A DNA stretch of 64,000 nt from Candidatus Goldiibacteriota bacterium HGW-Goldbacteria-1 (GTDB lineage: Bacteria > Oederibacteriota > PGYV01), in the NCBI GenBank assembly GCA_002839855.1, contig PGYV01000002.1, positions 90,574 through 154,573 on the forward strand. Reading direction: 5' to 3'. The translations under genes were made by a program, and so were the position numbers. The notes beneath the pieces were generated by a model. That model searched no databases, had not been told where the DNA came from, and saw only the letters and a list, made by a program, of their open reading frames with translations. Below, piece by piece: positions 1-7,768 of this stretch (positions are counted from its first letter, which is position 1; the number at the start of each line of letters is the position of its first letter).

Positions 1-1153
1 TTTGCACCCGCTTGCTTTGTATTTTTACCGCAATATAAGGCATAAATATGGCGATAAAAAGCACAAGGCTTATTGCAATCATGGCAAGGTTAGGCAGCCA
101 TGCCGCGGTAAAGTGGTTCCATTTTCCCGAATAACCGTAAGACTGTCCCACTGAAAGCAGTATGTAATATAAAAATATTAAAACCAGCGAGAAACTTATG
201 GCGGTTATCTTGCCGCCTTTCTTTGTAAGCAGCCCAAGTGGTATGCCTATTATGGCAAACGCTATTACAGCGAAGGGAAGCGAGAATTTCTTGTGCAGCT
301 CCAGAATAACCCAGTTTTTGTCGTGCCTGCTCTGCGGCCCCTTCTTCATTTCTGTATAAAGTTCCTGTGCTGTCATTTCGCGGGAACCTTTTAAATCATC
401 AGCCACGTTCTTTTTTCGCATGGCGCCCTGTATGTCAAGGTCCACGTAATTGACGGCGAAAAAGATTGAATTTAACCGTTCCGGTTCCGTGAAAGAACCT
501 GTCTGAAGCACGCCGTTTTTTAACTTAAGCGCTATTCTGAAACTTTTTTCATCGGATATAAATTCGCCTTCTTTGGAAGTTATCACTTTTACCGGTTCGT
601 CAGAGTTTTCCTTGTCCTTGATGAAAATAAGGATATTTTTTAAAAGCTCGTTCTTATTGTCCTTTTCGCCTATGTAAAAGACGTAATCGTCAAACTGTTT
701 TATAAAAGTGTGTTCCTGTATAAGGATTCCGGAGCGTTTTTTAACTATTTCGTAATAGACTTTTTTGTATTCCAGATTCGCGGCAGGAAGCACATAGTTG
801 TTAAAAAGCACAAGCCCTGCCGTGACGATAAGGGCAAGCAGTATTGAAGGGATGGTTACCTTTGCAATGCTTATTCCGCACGCCTGCATACCGTGGTATT
901 CATTGTCCTGCACAAGGCGGCTGTAAGTTAAAAGTATGCCCACAAGAAAAGCCATGGGCAGGGTAACCGCAACCGTTGAGGGTAATAATAAAACAAGCAG
1001 TTTGGCGACGGTCAGGATATCCACGCCGTATTTAACCACAAGGTCGCTCATGACAAACAGGGAATTCATGATAAGAAAAAAAGTGAATATAAAAAATCCC
1101 ATAAGGGTTACGTATGACACCTCTTTAATTATGTATCTGGAAATTATTTTCAT
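1..1153 (-). CDS. LptF/LptG-family lipopolysaccharide export permease (partial, runs off window)
   Basis: This is my own translation of the minus strand from ATG at 1153-1151; the frame stays open to the window edge, so the C-terminus is missing. The protein starts MKIISRYIIKEV, the usual opening of YjgP/YjgQ permeases. Membrane helices follow at about residues 10-35 and 50-75 and again near the C-terminal end, with a periplasmic segment between them (residues about 125-270). LptF and LptG pair in the inner membrane with the LptB ATPase to extract LPS and feed the periplasmic bridge. LptF and LptG cannot be told apart here. The start overlaps the stop of the upstream glycosyltransferase gene (TGA at 1152-1150), so translation is probably coupled. 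Family call is confident; subtype is open. Confidence 0.85.
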   Translation of the reverse strand, partial: MKIISRYIIKEVSYVTLMGFFIFTFFLIMNSLFVMSDLVVKYGVDILTVAKLLVLLLPSTVAVTLPMAFLVGILLTYSRLVQDNEYHGMQACGISIAKVTIPSILLALIVTAGLVLFNNYVLPAANLEYKKVYYEIVKKRSGILIQEHTFIKQFDDYVFYIGEKDNKNELLKNILIFIKDKENSDEPVKVITSKEGEFISDEKSFRIALKLKNGVLQTGSFTEPERLNSIFFAVNYVDLDIQGAMRKKNVADDLKGSREMTAQELYTEMKKGPQSRHDKNWVILELHKKFSLPFAVIAFAIIGIPLGLLTKKGGKITAISFSLVLIFLYYILLSVGQSYGYSGKWNHFTAAWLPNLAMIAISLVLFIAIFMPYIAVKIQSKRVQ

Positions 1154-2613
1154 TGAATGCCTTTAAACCCCGTATTGTAATCAAAAAAGAACCTTAATTC
1201 GGCGGCGCCTTTTTTGTAGAAAAATTCATCTGTTGTTTTTGTACCCGTAAAATATACGGCCATTTCCGCGTGCTCCCAGGGGGCGCCATAAATAAACATG
1301 CAGCTGCCGCCCTTAAAATTCTTATATCCGTCCCAGAACCTGTAATGCTTGCGCGATTCGTGGGGTATTAAACAGTAAATTTCCGGATTATCTTTCATAT
1401 AAAAAGCAAGCAGGCTGGCTGTCTGGTAATGCCTTGAAGCAATAAACAACGGGCCTGTTTGGTTTAAAGTATTATAAACGCCGTCCGCTTTTTCGGCAAG
1501 TTCTTTGTAGCCATACGCTTTTTTTAGCGGATTTGCTTTTTCAGGTATGGGAAGTATGGGGTAAACAAGGTGAACGTGTATTAGTATAACCGCTATAAGG
1601 CCAAGCGTGTAAGGGCCGTGTACTGCAAGTTTTTTTAAAATTGGATTAAGGTTAAGGCTGAAAATATACCTTGTGGTGATAAAGAAAAGAGGTAAGAAGC
1701 AGTATGCCGGCCAGTTTGCCTCTACCCTGCTTTTAAGCGATAGAAGCAGGTAGGGTATTATGGATACAAAAAACAGGACAGCCATAAGGTATTCGTTTTT
1801 ATTATCACGTTTTTTAAGCGCTGTAAATGCCGCGGCTAACATAAACGGGAACAGAAAAGGGGATATTAAACCAAACTGCGCGCCTATAAGTTCTCCCAAA
1901 TATTTCAGAGTGAACCCGCCGTCTGCGCCTCCGCGGATAAACAGGTATTTAACAGTGGCAAAGTCGTGGGTTATGTTCCAGTAAATATACGGCGAAGCCG
2001 CAATTGCGGCGAACAGGGTGAAAATAAAAAGGTTTTTAAAAAGCTGTTTATTTATGGCAAGGGCAGTCAGCGCGAAGATAATAACCGCGGGATAAAACGT
2101 GGCAAGCGTCAGTTTGCTTATTACGCCAAAACCAAGTAAAAGCCCCGCCTGCATCCAGTATTTTTGTTTGTCCGGTTTCTCACATATATAAATCATCTGC
2201 AGTATAAACAGCGCGGCAAAGAACCCCATTACTGTGTCGTGCATCATAAGTATGCTTCCCGCCGCAAATATGACGGAAGACGCCATGTTAAGGATGTTTA
2301 TGAAATTTTCTTTTCTGTTTGTGTTGTGGGAATACAATTTATTATATATAAGGAAAGAAATTATCATAGTGGCGGCAGAGAGAATAACCGCGCCTAATCT
2401 TACCGTAAAAACGGTGTTAATATTTGTAAACAGGGTAAACAGCCAGATGACAACAGCTACGCCGGGGCCCTGTTCGTAGAATCCAAAATCCAGATGCCGC
2501 GCCCACTGCCAGTAATAAGCCTCGTCCCCCAGAAGGGGAAAAAGGGTAATAAACCAAAGTCGTACGGCGGTAACCGCCGCTATAAAAATAAAAATTGCTT
2601 TTGTGTGCTGCAT
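1150..2613 (-). CDS. Polytopic membrane glycosyltransferase, GT39/ArnT-like (PMT_2) family
   Basis: 487 residues, mostly hydrophobic, with about ten membrane segments. Near the N-terminus, after the first helix, sits the acidic motif DEAYYWQW (residues 30-37). It is typical of lipid-linked sugar transferases of the ArnT/PMT_2 group, where the first acidic residue helps catalysis. These enzymes move a sugar from a polyprenyl-phosphate carrier onto a lipid or protein outside the inner membrane. The C-terminal third is soluble and probably periplasmic. The start has an AGGAGATAT ribosome site directly upstream. It is coupled by an ATGA overlap to the LPS permease gene, which fits a role in LPS or surface glycan decoration. 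The acceptor cannot be read from sequence. Confidence 0.8.
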   Translation of the reverse strand: MQHTKAIFIFIAAVTAVRLWFITLFPLLGDEAYYWQWARHLDFGFYEQGPGVAVVIWLFTLFTNINTVFTVRLGAVILSAATMIISFLIYNKLYSHNTNRKENFINILNMASSVIFAAGSILMMHDTVMGFFAALFILQMIYICEKPDKQKYWMQAGLLLGFGVISKLTLATFYPAVIIFALTALAINKQLFKNLFIFTLFAAIAASPYIYWNITHDFATVKYLFIRGGADGGFTLKYLGELIGAQFGLISPFLFPFMLAAAFTALKKRDNKNEYLMAVLFFVSIIPYLLLSLKSRVEANWPAYCFLPLFFITTRYIFSLNLNPILKKLAVHGPYTLGLIAVILIHVHLVYPILPIPEKANPLKKAYGYKELAEKADGVYNTLNQTGPLFIASRHYQTASLLAFYMKDNPEIYCLIPHESRKHYRFWDGYKNFKGGSCMFIYGAPWEHAEMAVYFTGTKTTDEFFYKKGAAELRFFFDYNTGFKGIQ

Positions 2614-2955
2614 TATATCTCCTGATGGTGTTTCCTTAATAATATCACATAAGGGGGGAATATTGAAATGGTTTTAAGGCGCAGCTAGGCAGCTAGGCAG
2701 CTAGGCAGCTGAGTTTAGATCTGGTAGGCGCACCTTTTAAGGTGCGGCAGTTGAATGAATATAAAATAAAAATACCCGAGTCTACCAATAAAAACAATTC
2801 AAAACAAAAATAAACTGCCGCGGGCTAAAGACCCGCGTCTACCAAATCCACAACCAAACCGAGCTTCTGAGCCGCCGAGCTGCCTTTTTCAATCGCTTCT
2901 GCTTATCTGCCTAATGCTTAATTGCTTATTATCTTTATTATTACCTATGCTTATA
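2614..2955. repeat. Gene-free stretch with tandem octamers and REP-like palindromes
   Basis: No gene is visible. An octamer GCAGCTAG is repeated almost four times at 2681-2710. A palindromic element follows at 2723-2752 (conserved ends GGTAG and GGCAGTT around the stem CGCACCTT/AAGGTGCG). A second, reversed palindrome is at 2813-2844 (stem CGCGGGTCT/AGCCCGCG type, ends AACTGCC and TCTACC), and a truncated copy ends at about 2787. Near 2890-2935 lies the phrase built from GCTTATCTGCCTAATGCTTA, which recurs in other gaps of the window. Confidence 0.7.
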
Positions 2956-2983
2956 TTGAAAAAATATGTAATTACTGTATAAT
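2956..2983 (+). promoter_or_regulatory. Sigma-70-type promoter upstream of the HicB-like gene
   Basis: TTGAAA (2956-2961) and a perfect TATAAT (2978-2983) are separated by 16 bases. The site lies 33 bases before the start codon of the small antitoxin-like gene at 3016. Confidence 0.6.
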
Positions 2984-3015
2984 TATTATACGAATCACTT
3001 AAACAGGAGAAAATT

Positions 3016-3174
3016 ATGAAAAAAAGTCTGGTTGCTTATATAGAAAAAGATACTGAAACAAATTTGTTCGTCGCGGAAGTTCCGGGGATACCTGGCGCGC
3101 ACACACAGGCAAAAACAATGGATGAATTGCTTATAAATTTAAAAGAAGTAACGGAACTTTGCCTTGAAGAGTAG
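3016..3174 (+). CDS. Orphan HicB-family antitoxin-like protein (52 aa)
   Basis: A 52-residue gene with an ACAGGAGA ribosome site seven bases before ATG. The protein reads from a Lys-rich start through AYIEKD, then VAEVPGIPGAHTQAKTMDE and ends in a helix with VTELCLEE. This is the compact HicB fold: a beta strand with VPG.HTQ.., then an alpha helix. HicB proteins neutralise the HicA mRNA-cleaving toxin and often repress their own operon. No HicA-like gene is found on either side, and the protein lacks the C-terminal DNA-binding extension of longer HicBs. It may be a solitary HicB-like protein or the remnant of a lost toxin-antitoxin pair. Confidence 0.7.
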   Translation: MKKSLVAYIEKDTETNLFVAEVPGIPGAHTQAKTMDELLINLKEVTELCLEE

Positions 3175-3482
3175 ATGACTTCATAGATTTATTCAATAAA
3201 TAACAGTTAACCGCATTAAATTCCAAAAAGCCGGATTTGTCACCATATTTTCATCTGTCCCTCATTTCTTATCTATGGGATATGGGATAACAGTTTATGG
3301 GTTAGGCTCTTGCATCCGTCCCTCCGTTTCCGCTTATGCTTAAATGCCTAATGCTTAATTGCTTATGTCTTAAAATTCCTGAAACTGCTTACCGCATGCC
3401 AAAATAGGCAATAATGATGTATAGATGCACGTTATAAAACCCTTTATTTACAGGTAAATATGATAAATACGATTTTATTTTC
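3175..3482. repeat. Gene-free stretch with dispersed intergenic phrases
   Basis: No coding potential is seen. The stretch carries a phrase around 3278-3306 built on TATGGGA units (period about 7) that recurs at 49298-49327. A phrase at 3340-3367 with GCTTAAATGCCTAATGCTTA is shared with 2893-2935, 6590-6622 and 49210-49240. The fragment CCGTCCCTC is found beside these phrases in each place. Confidence 0.55.
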
Positions 3483-3510
3483 TTGCAAAAATTCACAAAA
3501 AAAGTATAAT
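3483..3510 (+). promoter_or_regulatory. Sigma-70-type promoter for the large secreted protein
   Basis: TTGCAA (3483-3488), a 16-base spacer and TATAAT (3505-3510). The A+T-rich leader between it and the start codon at 3620 is about 105 bases long and could hold further control; no clear structure was seen. Confidence 0.5.
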
Positions 3511-3619
3511 TTTGACCGAAACTTAAACGGTTAAATGATGTCTAATTTTTGAACATAAATAAAGGCATGTTCTGAAACGCTAAAAAGATGATGCTAAACA
3601 CATTTCAGGAGGCTTTACC

Positions 3620-6382
3620 GTGAAAAGGCTTACATTCATTTTATTATCTTTGATAAGTTTTAATTTCATATTTGCCGCAGGCGGCACAATTCCTGCCGGC
3701 TTGCCCACAGTTTTTGGTTTTGGCACGATTGATAAGTCTGATACATATGCTGCAAGTTCACCTCATTTCTTTAAAGGGACAACAGCAGGAACCTGCTGGG
3801 ATTACAGTTACGCATATTTAACATCTGATTTCAGCGCTTCGGGATATAATACATGGACAGGCTGGGTGGCAGGCGGCCAGTGGGCTGCAAATGAACTTAA
3901 GTACTGGGAAGCAAGGGGGCAGATACAGGTTTTTTCTTTTTATTACACACCTTACGCTCTTGCCAACTATAATGACGGCGGAAAAATGAATCAGTATTAT
4001 AAGGACTTCAAATTGCTTTGTCAGGTTATAGCCGCGAATTCCACAAAAAAAGTTATCATTCACCTTGAACCTGACCTTCTTGGATTCTGGAGAAAAGCAG
4101 GCAGGTCAGCCACATCAACCGGCGCGGTTAAGGTGGGCGGGGCTAATTTTGGAGAGACGTGCGACGGCGTTGCAATTAACAGCCTGCCTGATACAATTCA
4201 GGGGTGGAGCGAAGCGTTATACAGGATAAGAAACCAGTACGGTGCCGGCAAGGTTTTGCTTGCTCACCACTACACTCACTGGGGCAATGCATCTTCCAAA
4301 GACGTGCTTGTTGACACATCGTTAAGCCAGAATGACGTTAACACACACGTTGATGACACAACTACATTTATGAATCAGGTTGAAAACGGAAAAAAGTATG
4401 ACCTTATATTTGTTGACCCGTCTGACCGCGACGCGGACTGGTTCAGAATAAAAGGCGGTGAAGGCAATACCCGCTGGACAGGGCCGGACCATTCCGGTTT
4501 TACAAACGCAAGGACATGGGGCAAGCTGGGTTATGTGTTTGACAGGGTATCCACAAATATGGCAAGAAAGATGATGTTCTGGCAGATACCGGTGGGCAAC
4601 ACGTATTATAAAACCTGCAATAACACCGACTACCATTACAGGGACAACAGCGCGCAGGAATTCATACCTTCAACCTCTATGGACGGTTCAAGCGGCACGC
4701 CGGGTGACGCGTATTCGCCCACAAGCACAACGACAGGGCCCGGTTACTGGGCGTCCAAAGGTTTCATTGGCGTGCTTTTTGGCGAAGGCGGTTATGACCA
4801 GTACCAGACTGCTTTTAATACTGTCACGCATTTAAGAGACTGGCCCAATGACGGAATTACAAATCCGGGAAGCGACGCCAGCCCGAATGGGGCGGTTTCA
4901 TTTGATGTATGGGGAAAGGCAACATCCACGGATGCCGATAACGAAGGCGGATATGTAAGAAAAGCGGTTGCCGCGTATTGCAGCAAAGGCAAGTATTCGC
5001 TTACAGGGGCGGTTAATACTCCCACATACACAAACACATCAACAAATACAGCCACATACACAGCGACAAGGACAAATACGGCAACAAGGACAAACACTCC
5101 GATACCGCCCACGTCAACCTATACTTTTACAAACACATCCACCAACACCGCGACACGGACATTTACAGCGGTTCCGCCTACGTCAACTTTTACCAACACG
5201 GCAACAAATACAGCCACAAGGACATTTACGGCAATACCGCCTACAGCAACGCACACGTTTACGCGCACCGCGACAAACACGCATACAAGCACAAACACCG
5301 CGGTTTTGCCCACGTTTACGCATACGCATACAAACACGTTTACAAGTACAAACACGCATACAGCCACTTTAATACCAACTTCAACAAACACGGTGCCTGT
5401 GGGTTCCACAAATACAAATACTTATACTGTAACAAACACGTTTACAAATACAAACACGCACACCGCCACAAGCACAAATACGCCGGTGCCGCCGACAAGC
5501 ACAAATACCACAATACCGTCATCAACCAACACAACAATACCGGGTTCCACAAACACATATACATTTACAATAACAAACACGCACACCGCAACGCATACAC
5601 CCACAAACACGGCAATAGCAGCGCTTGATGTAAACATAAACTATATGATACCTTCGGGAACCGTTACTCTTGGTTCCACAAGCGTAATACAGTTTAATTA
5701 CGCCATTGCGAACCAGCAGGCAAATACTGTGGTGATAATGCTTATGCAGGGCGGGCTTCCTGTTAAAACACTTGTGTATGACACAACTGCCAAAGCCCCG
5801 GGTAATTATAACGATGAACTTAATGTTACAAACCTTTTCAGCACAGTATCTTCCGGCAGTTATACAATAAGGGTAAGTGTTAACAATGCTGCTCTGGCTC
5901 AGTCTGATTTAGCGGAAACCGCCGCGTTTAATTTTGTGAATAGCCCTACATCAACTGCGACAGTACCGCCTGCATCAACCGCGACAAACACAAATACATT
6001 TACACACACGCCGACACCAACCTTTACGCACACATACACGCCTACGGAAATTGTAACTCCCGCGCCTACAGAGTCAATGGATCCAAAAATAGAAGACCTG
6101 CTGGTATACCCAAACCCGTATACCGGCGGCAAACTGAAAATACGCTGCACCTTAACAAAGAAGACGCAGGGTATTTCGTTCAGGTTATATTCCGCTTCTT
6201 TCAGGTTATTAAAAGAACATAAAAATACCGGCGCCCAGATGAACGGGGAAGTGATAGTGGAAGTACCGGAGAAAGACTTAAAACCGCTGTCAAACGGGAC
6301 ATATTATTATGTGTTAACCGCTGAAACAGAAGCCGGCTCCAAAATAAAATCCAAAGCAGATAAGTTTATAATAATGAAGTAG
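3620..6382 (+). CDS. Large secreted protein: TIM-barrel-like catalytic domain, Thr-rich linkers, type-9-like C-terminal sorting domain
   Basis: 920 residues from a GTG start with CAGGAGG upstream. Residues 1-19 are a signal peptide. Residues about 25-455 resemble a family of secreted, probably glycan-active TIM-barrel proteins of myxobacteria and actinobacteria; conserved-looking blocks are [38 protein letters not shown] and [10 protein letters not shown]. No CAZy family is assigned. A 200-residue linker (about 465-665) has Thr at nearly every second position, alternating with Asn, Ala, His or Phe. An Ig-like domain (668-775) and a second short linker follow. The last 95 residues begin YPNPY and end in a beta-rich G-T-Y-Y-Y...K pattern like the type A sorting domain of the type 9 secretion system. 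Likely exported to the cell surface; substrate unknown. Confidence 0.75.
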   Translation: MKRLTFILLSLISFNFIFAAGGTIPAGLPTVFGFGTIDKSDTYAASSPHFFKGTTAGTCWDYSYAYLTSDFSASGYNTWTGWVAGGQWAANELKYWEARGQIQVFSFYYTPYALANYNDGGKMNQYYKDFKLLCQVIAANSTKKVIIHLEPDLLGFWRKAGRSATSTGAVKVGGANFGETCDGVAINSLPDTIQGWSEALYRIRNQYGAGKVLLAHHYTHWGNASSKDVLVDTSLSQNDVNTHVDDTTTFMNQVENGKKYDLIFVDPSDRDADWFRIKGGEGNTRWTGPDHSGFTNARTWGKLGYVFDRVSTNMARKMMFWQIPVGNTYYKTCNNTDYHYRDNSAQEFIPSTSMDGSSGTPGDAYSPTSTTTGPGYWASKGFIGVLFGEGGYDQYQTAFNTVTHLRDWPNDGITNPGSDASPNGAVSFDVWGKATSTDADNEGGYVRKAVAAYCSKGKYSLTGAVNTPTYTNTSTNTATYTATRTNTATRTNTPIPPTSTYTFTNTSTNTATRTFTAVPPTSTFTNTATNTATRTFTAIPPTATHTFTRTATNTHTSTNTAVLPTFTHTHTNTFTSTNTHTATLIPTSTNTVPVGSTNTNTYTVTNTFTNTNTHTATSTNTPVPPTSTNTTIPSSTNTTIPGSTNTYTFTITNTHTATHTPTNTAIAALDVNINYMIPSGTVTLGSTSVIQFNYAIANQQANTVVIMLMQGGLPVKTLVYDTTAKAPGNYNDELNVTNLFSTVSSGSYTIRVSVNNAALAQSDLAETAAFNFVNSPTSTATVPPASTATNTNTFTHTPTPTFTHTYTPTEIVTPAPTESMDPKIEDLLVYPNPYTGGKLKIRCTLTKKTQGISFRLYSASFRLLKEHKNTGAQMNGEVIVEVPEKDLKPLSNGTYYYVLTAETEAGSKIKSKADKFIIMK

Positions 6383-6835
6383 TAAAAATAGCGGATTAAG
6401 CTATAGGCAGATAAGCATAAGCGGAATATAAAAAATGTTTTGGCAGCAGATATATTTGCTTGTTTTTGTTTTTTGTTTTGTTTTGTATTTGAACTCGTAG
6501 GGACAGCGCTCCCGCGCTGTCCGGCTCTTTTGTTTTTTGTATTTGAATACCTTCCTGCCTTCTGACCCTCGGCTTTATTTTTCCTACGCTTCTGCTTAAC
6601 TGCCTAATGCTTATCTGCTTGTTTTCTCCAAGCCGCCGAGTTGCTTTTCTTCCGTCCCTCGATTTCTTTCTTTCCAATCGTTTATATTTGATGTAATATA
6701 AATCATCTGGGGAATAAAAAGACAGTCTATACGGGAGAAATTTTGAATTTAAACCGGAAAATTAACAGGGGATATAACAGACAACGATATTTATCATTGG
6801 CAGATGATAACACAAATGATGATTTGGAGAAGTAA
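6383..6835. repeat. Gene-free stretch with REP-like palindrome and dispersed phrases
   Basis: Just after the preceding stop (6396-6424) is a reversed copy of the recurring GCTTATCTGCCTATAGCTTA-type phrase; a forward copy is at about 6590-6622. A palindrome at 6497-6525 (stem GGACAGCGC/GCGCTGTCC) has a near-identical twin at 48976-49008, including the preceding TGTATTTGAA. A frame of 93 codons on the minus strand across this stretch is made of these repeats and is not credible as a gene. Confidence 0.6.
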
Positions 6836-7222
6836 ATGCTTTCAAAAAAGTTTTTAAATAAGAGACAACTGACAGTTTTTTTTACTTTTGGTATATTATA
6901 TATTATTATGATGGCGGTAATTGATTATAATAAAATGACGCCGATAGAGAATAGCTTATATGTCAGCATAAGAACGGTATTGTCATTAGCGGTTGCTTTA
7001 AGCTACTGGATTGTTATTTACGATATTTATCTTAAAGTTTTCTATTTGAAAAATGAAAAATTTACTTTCGGATTTTATGCGGCTTTAATTATTTGCATTC
7101 TATTTGTAGTGATATTTCGTGAAAGTATAAATAAGGCTATTTTCCTGACGTATTTTATTGCAACCCCGTTTATAATATTGCTTGTGTTTTTTATCAAATT
7201 TATGATTGTAAAGCGGATGTGA
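6836..7222 (+). CDS. Hypothetical small membrane protein, AT-rich
   Basis: 128 residues with four predicted membrane helices (about 13-31, 44-66, 76-94 and 101-123) and a basic C-terminus ending KRM. A TTTGGAGA ribosome site is well placed before ATG. No family is recognised. The gene is visibly richer in A and T than the genes around it (many TTT, ATT and TTA codons, few GCG). It sits alone between two repeat-filled gaps, which suggests late acquisition or weak selection. It resembles in style, but not clearly in sequence, the two AT-rich membrane proteins at 14-14.9 kb. Confidence 0.55.
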   Translation: MLSKKFLNKRQLTVFFTFGILYIIMMAVIDYNKMTPIENSLYVSIRTVLSLAVALSYWIVIYDIYLKVFYLKNEKFTFGFYAALIICILFVVIFRESINKAIFLTYFIATPFIILLVFFIKFMIVKRM

Positions 7223-7307
7223 AATAGTTTAGGTTGAATTGTTTTTTAAGGTGCGGCAGTTGATTTATTATCTACGATATAAAAACCCGCGGCTAATGGA
7301 GCAGGGT

Positions 7308-7541
7308 TTAATAGTATACCTGTAACCTGTAACCTGTAACCTGTAACCTGTAACCTGTAACCTGTAACCTGTAACCTGTAACCTGTAACCTGTAACGGGC
7401 GCAGACAAATGAATCTTTTCCCTCTACCTTAACTTCAATCTTTCCGCCGCAGTCGCAGGTAAGGCGGCGCGGGCCTTTGCGTTTATCTTTATTTATGGGA
7501 ACATGGTTCTTTCTTCTGTCTTTGGCGCGGTTATCATCCAT
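7308..7541 (-). CDS. Small zinc-ribbon-like protein with a heptamer-array-encoded tail
   Basis: 77 residues read from ATG at 7541-7539 with a CGGGAGG ribosome site. The first 49 residues are basic and polar, then LTCDCGGKIEVKVEG and SFVCAR, which looks like half of a CxC...CxxC zinc ribbon. The remaining 28 residues are the seven-residue unit YRLQVTG repeated, read straight off a 7-bp array (three units make seven codons). The natural C-terminus, probably the second Cys of a CARC pair, seems to have been replaced when the array grew into the gene. The N-terminal part is likely a real gene; whether the tail is tolerated or the gene is dead cannot be told. Confidence 0.5.
   Translation of the reverse strand: MDDNRAKDRRKNHVPINKDKRKGPRRLTCDCGGKIEVKVEGKDSFVCARYRLQVTGYRLQVTGYRLQVTGYRLQVYY
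7318..7396. repeat. Tandem heptamer array (CCTGTAA), about 11 copies
   Basis: A perfect 7-bp unit, CCTGTAA, is repeated about eleven times with no interruption. It overlaps the 3' end of the small minus-strand gene. A REP-like remnant (TTAAGGTGCGGCAGTT, 7238-7262 region) lies just before it. The unit shares the core GTAAC with the larger array at 56.3 kb. Confidence 0.9.
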
Positions 7542-7768
7542 TATTATTACCTCCCGGGGATTAATTAATCAGTTAATTTTCTTATTTTAGCAAAAAAACA
7601 GCCTTCGGGCAATGGGAATATACGAAAGTTTTCGGTATAAAATACAGTAAAACATATCGCTTTCGTTCATTTTTCGCTTAAATACTTAACAAAATAAATA
7701 CTATTGACTATTTTATATATAATGATAAAATTATATATAATCAAAAAATGAATTAAAAGGGGCGTGCG

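Noticed and set aside
3175..3480. A hicA toxin gene after the HicB-like gene
   Set aside because: Only stop-rich, repeat-like sequence follows; no frame with the HicA core was found.
4792..5637. Several Val/Phe-rich frames on the minus strand ([19 protein letters not shown])
   Set aside because: They are the mirror of the Thr-rich linker codons of the secreted protein on the plus strand. They have no ribosome sites and only look membrane-like because ACA/ACN reads as Val or Cys in reverse.
6396..6677. A 93-codon minus-strand frame
   Set aside because: It is composed of dispersed intergenic repeats and lacks a ribosome site or any family resemblance.
7704..7730. Sigma-70 promoter before the PorV-OmpA gene
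   Set aside because: TTGACT and TATAAT are both present, but only 8 bases apart. No box pair with 15-19 spacing is convincing, though the region is AT-rich and some promoter must exist.
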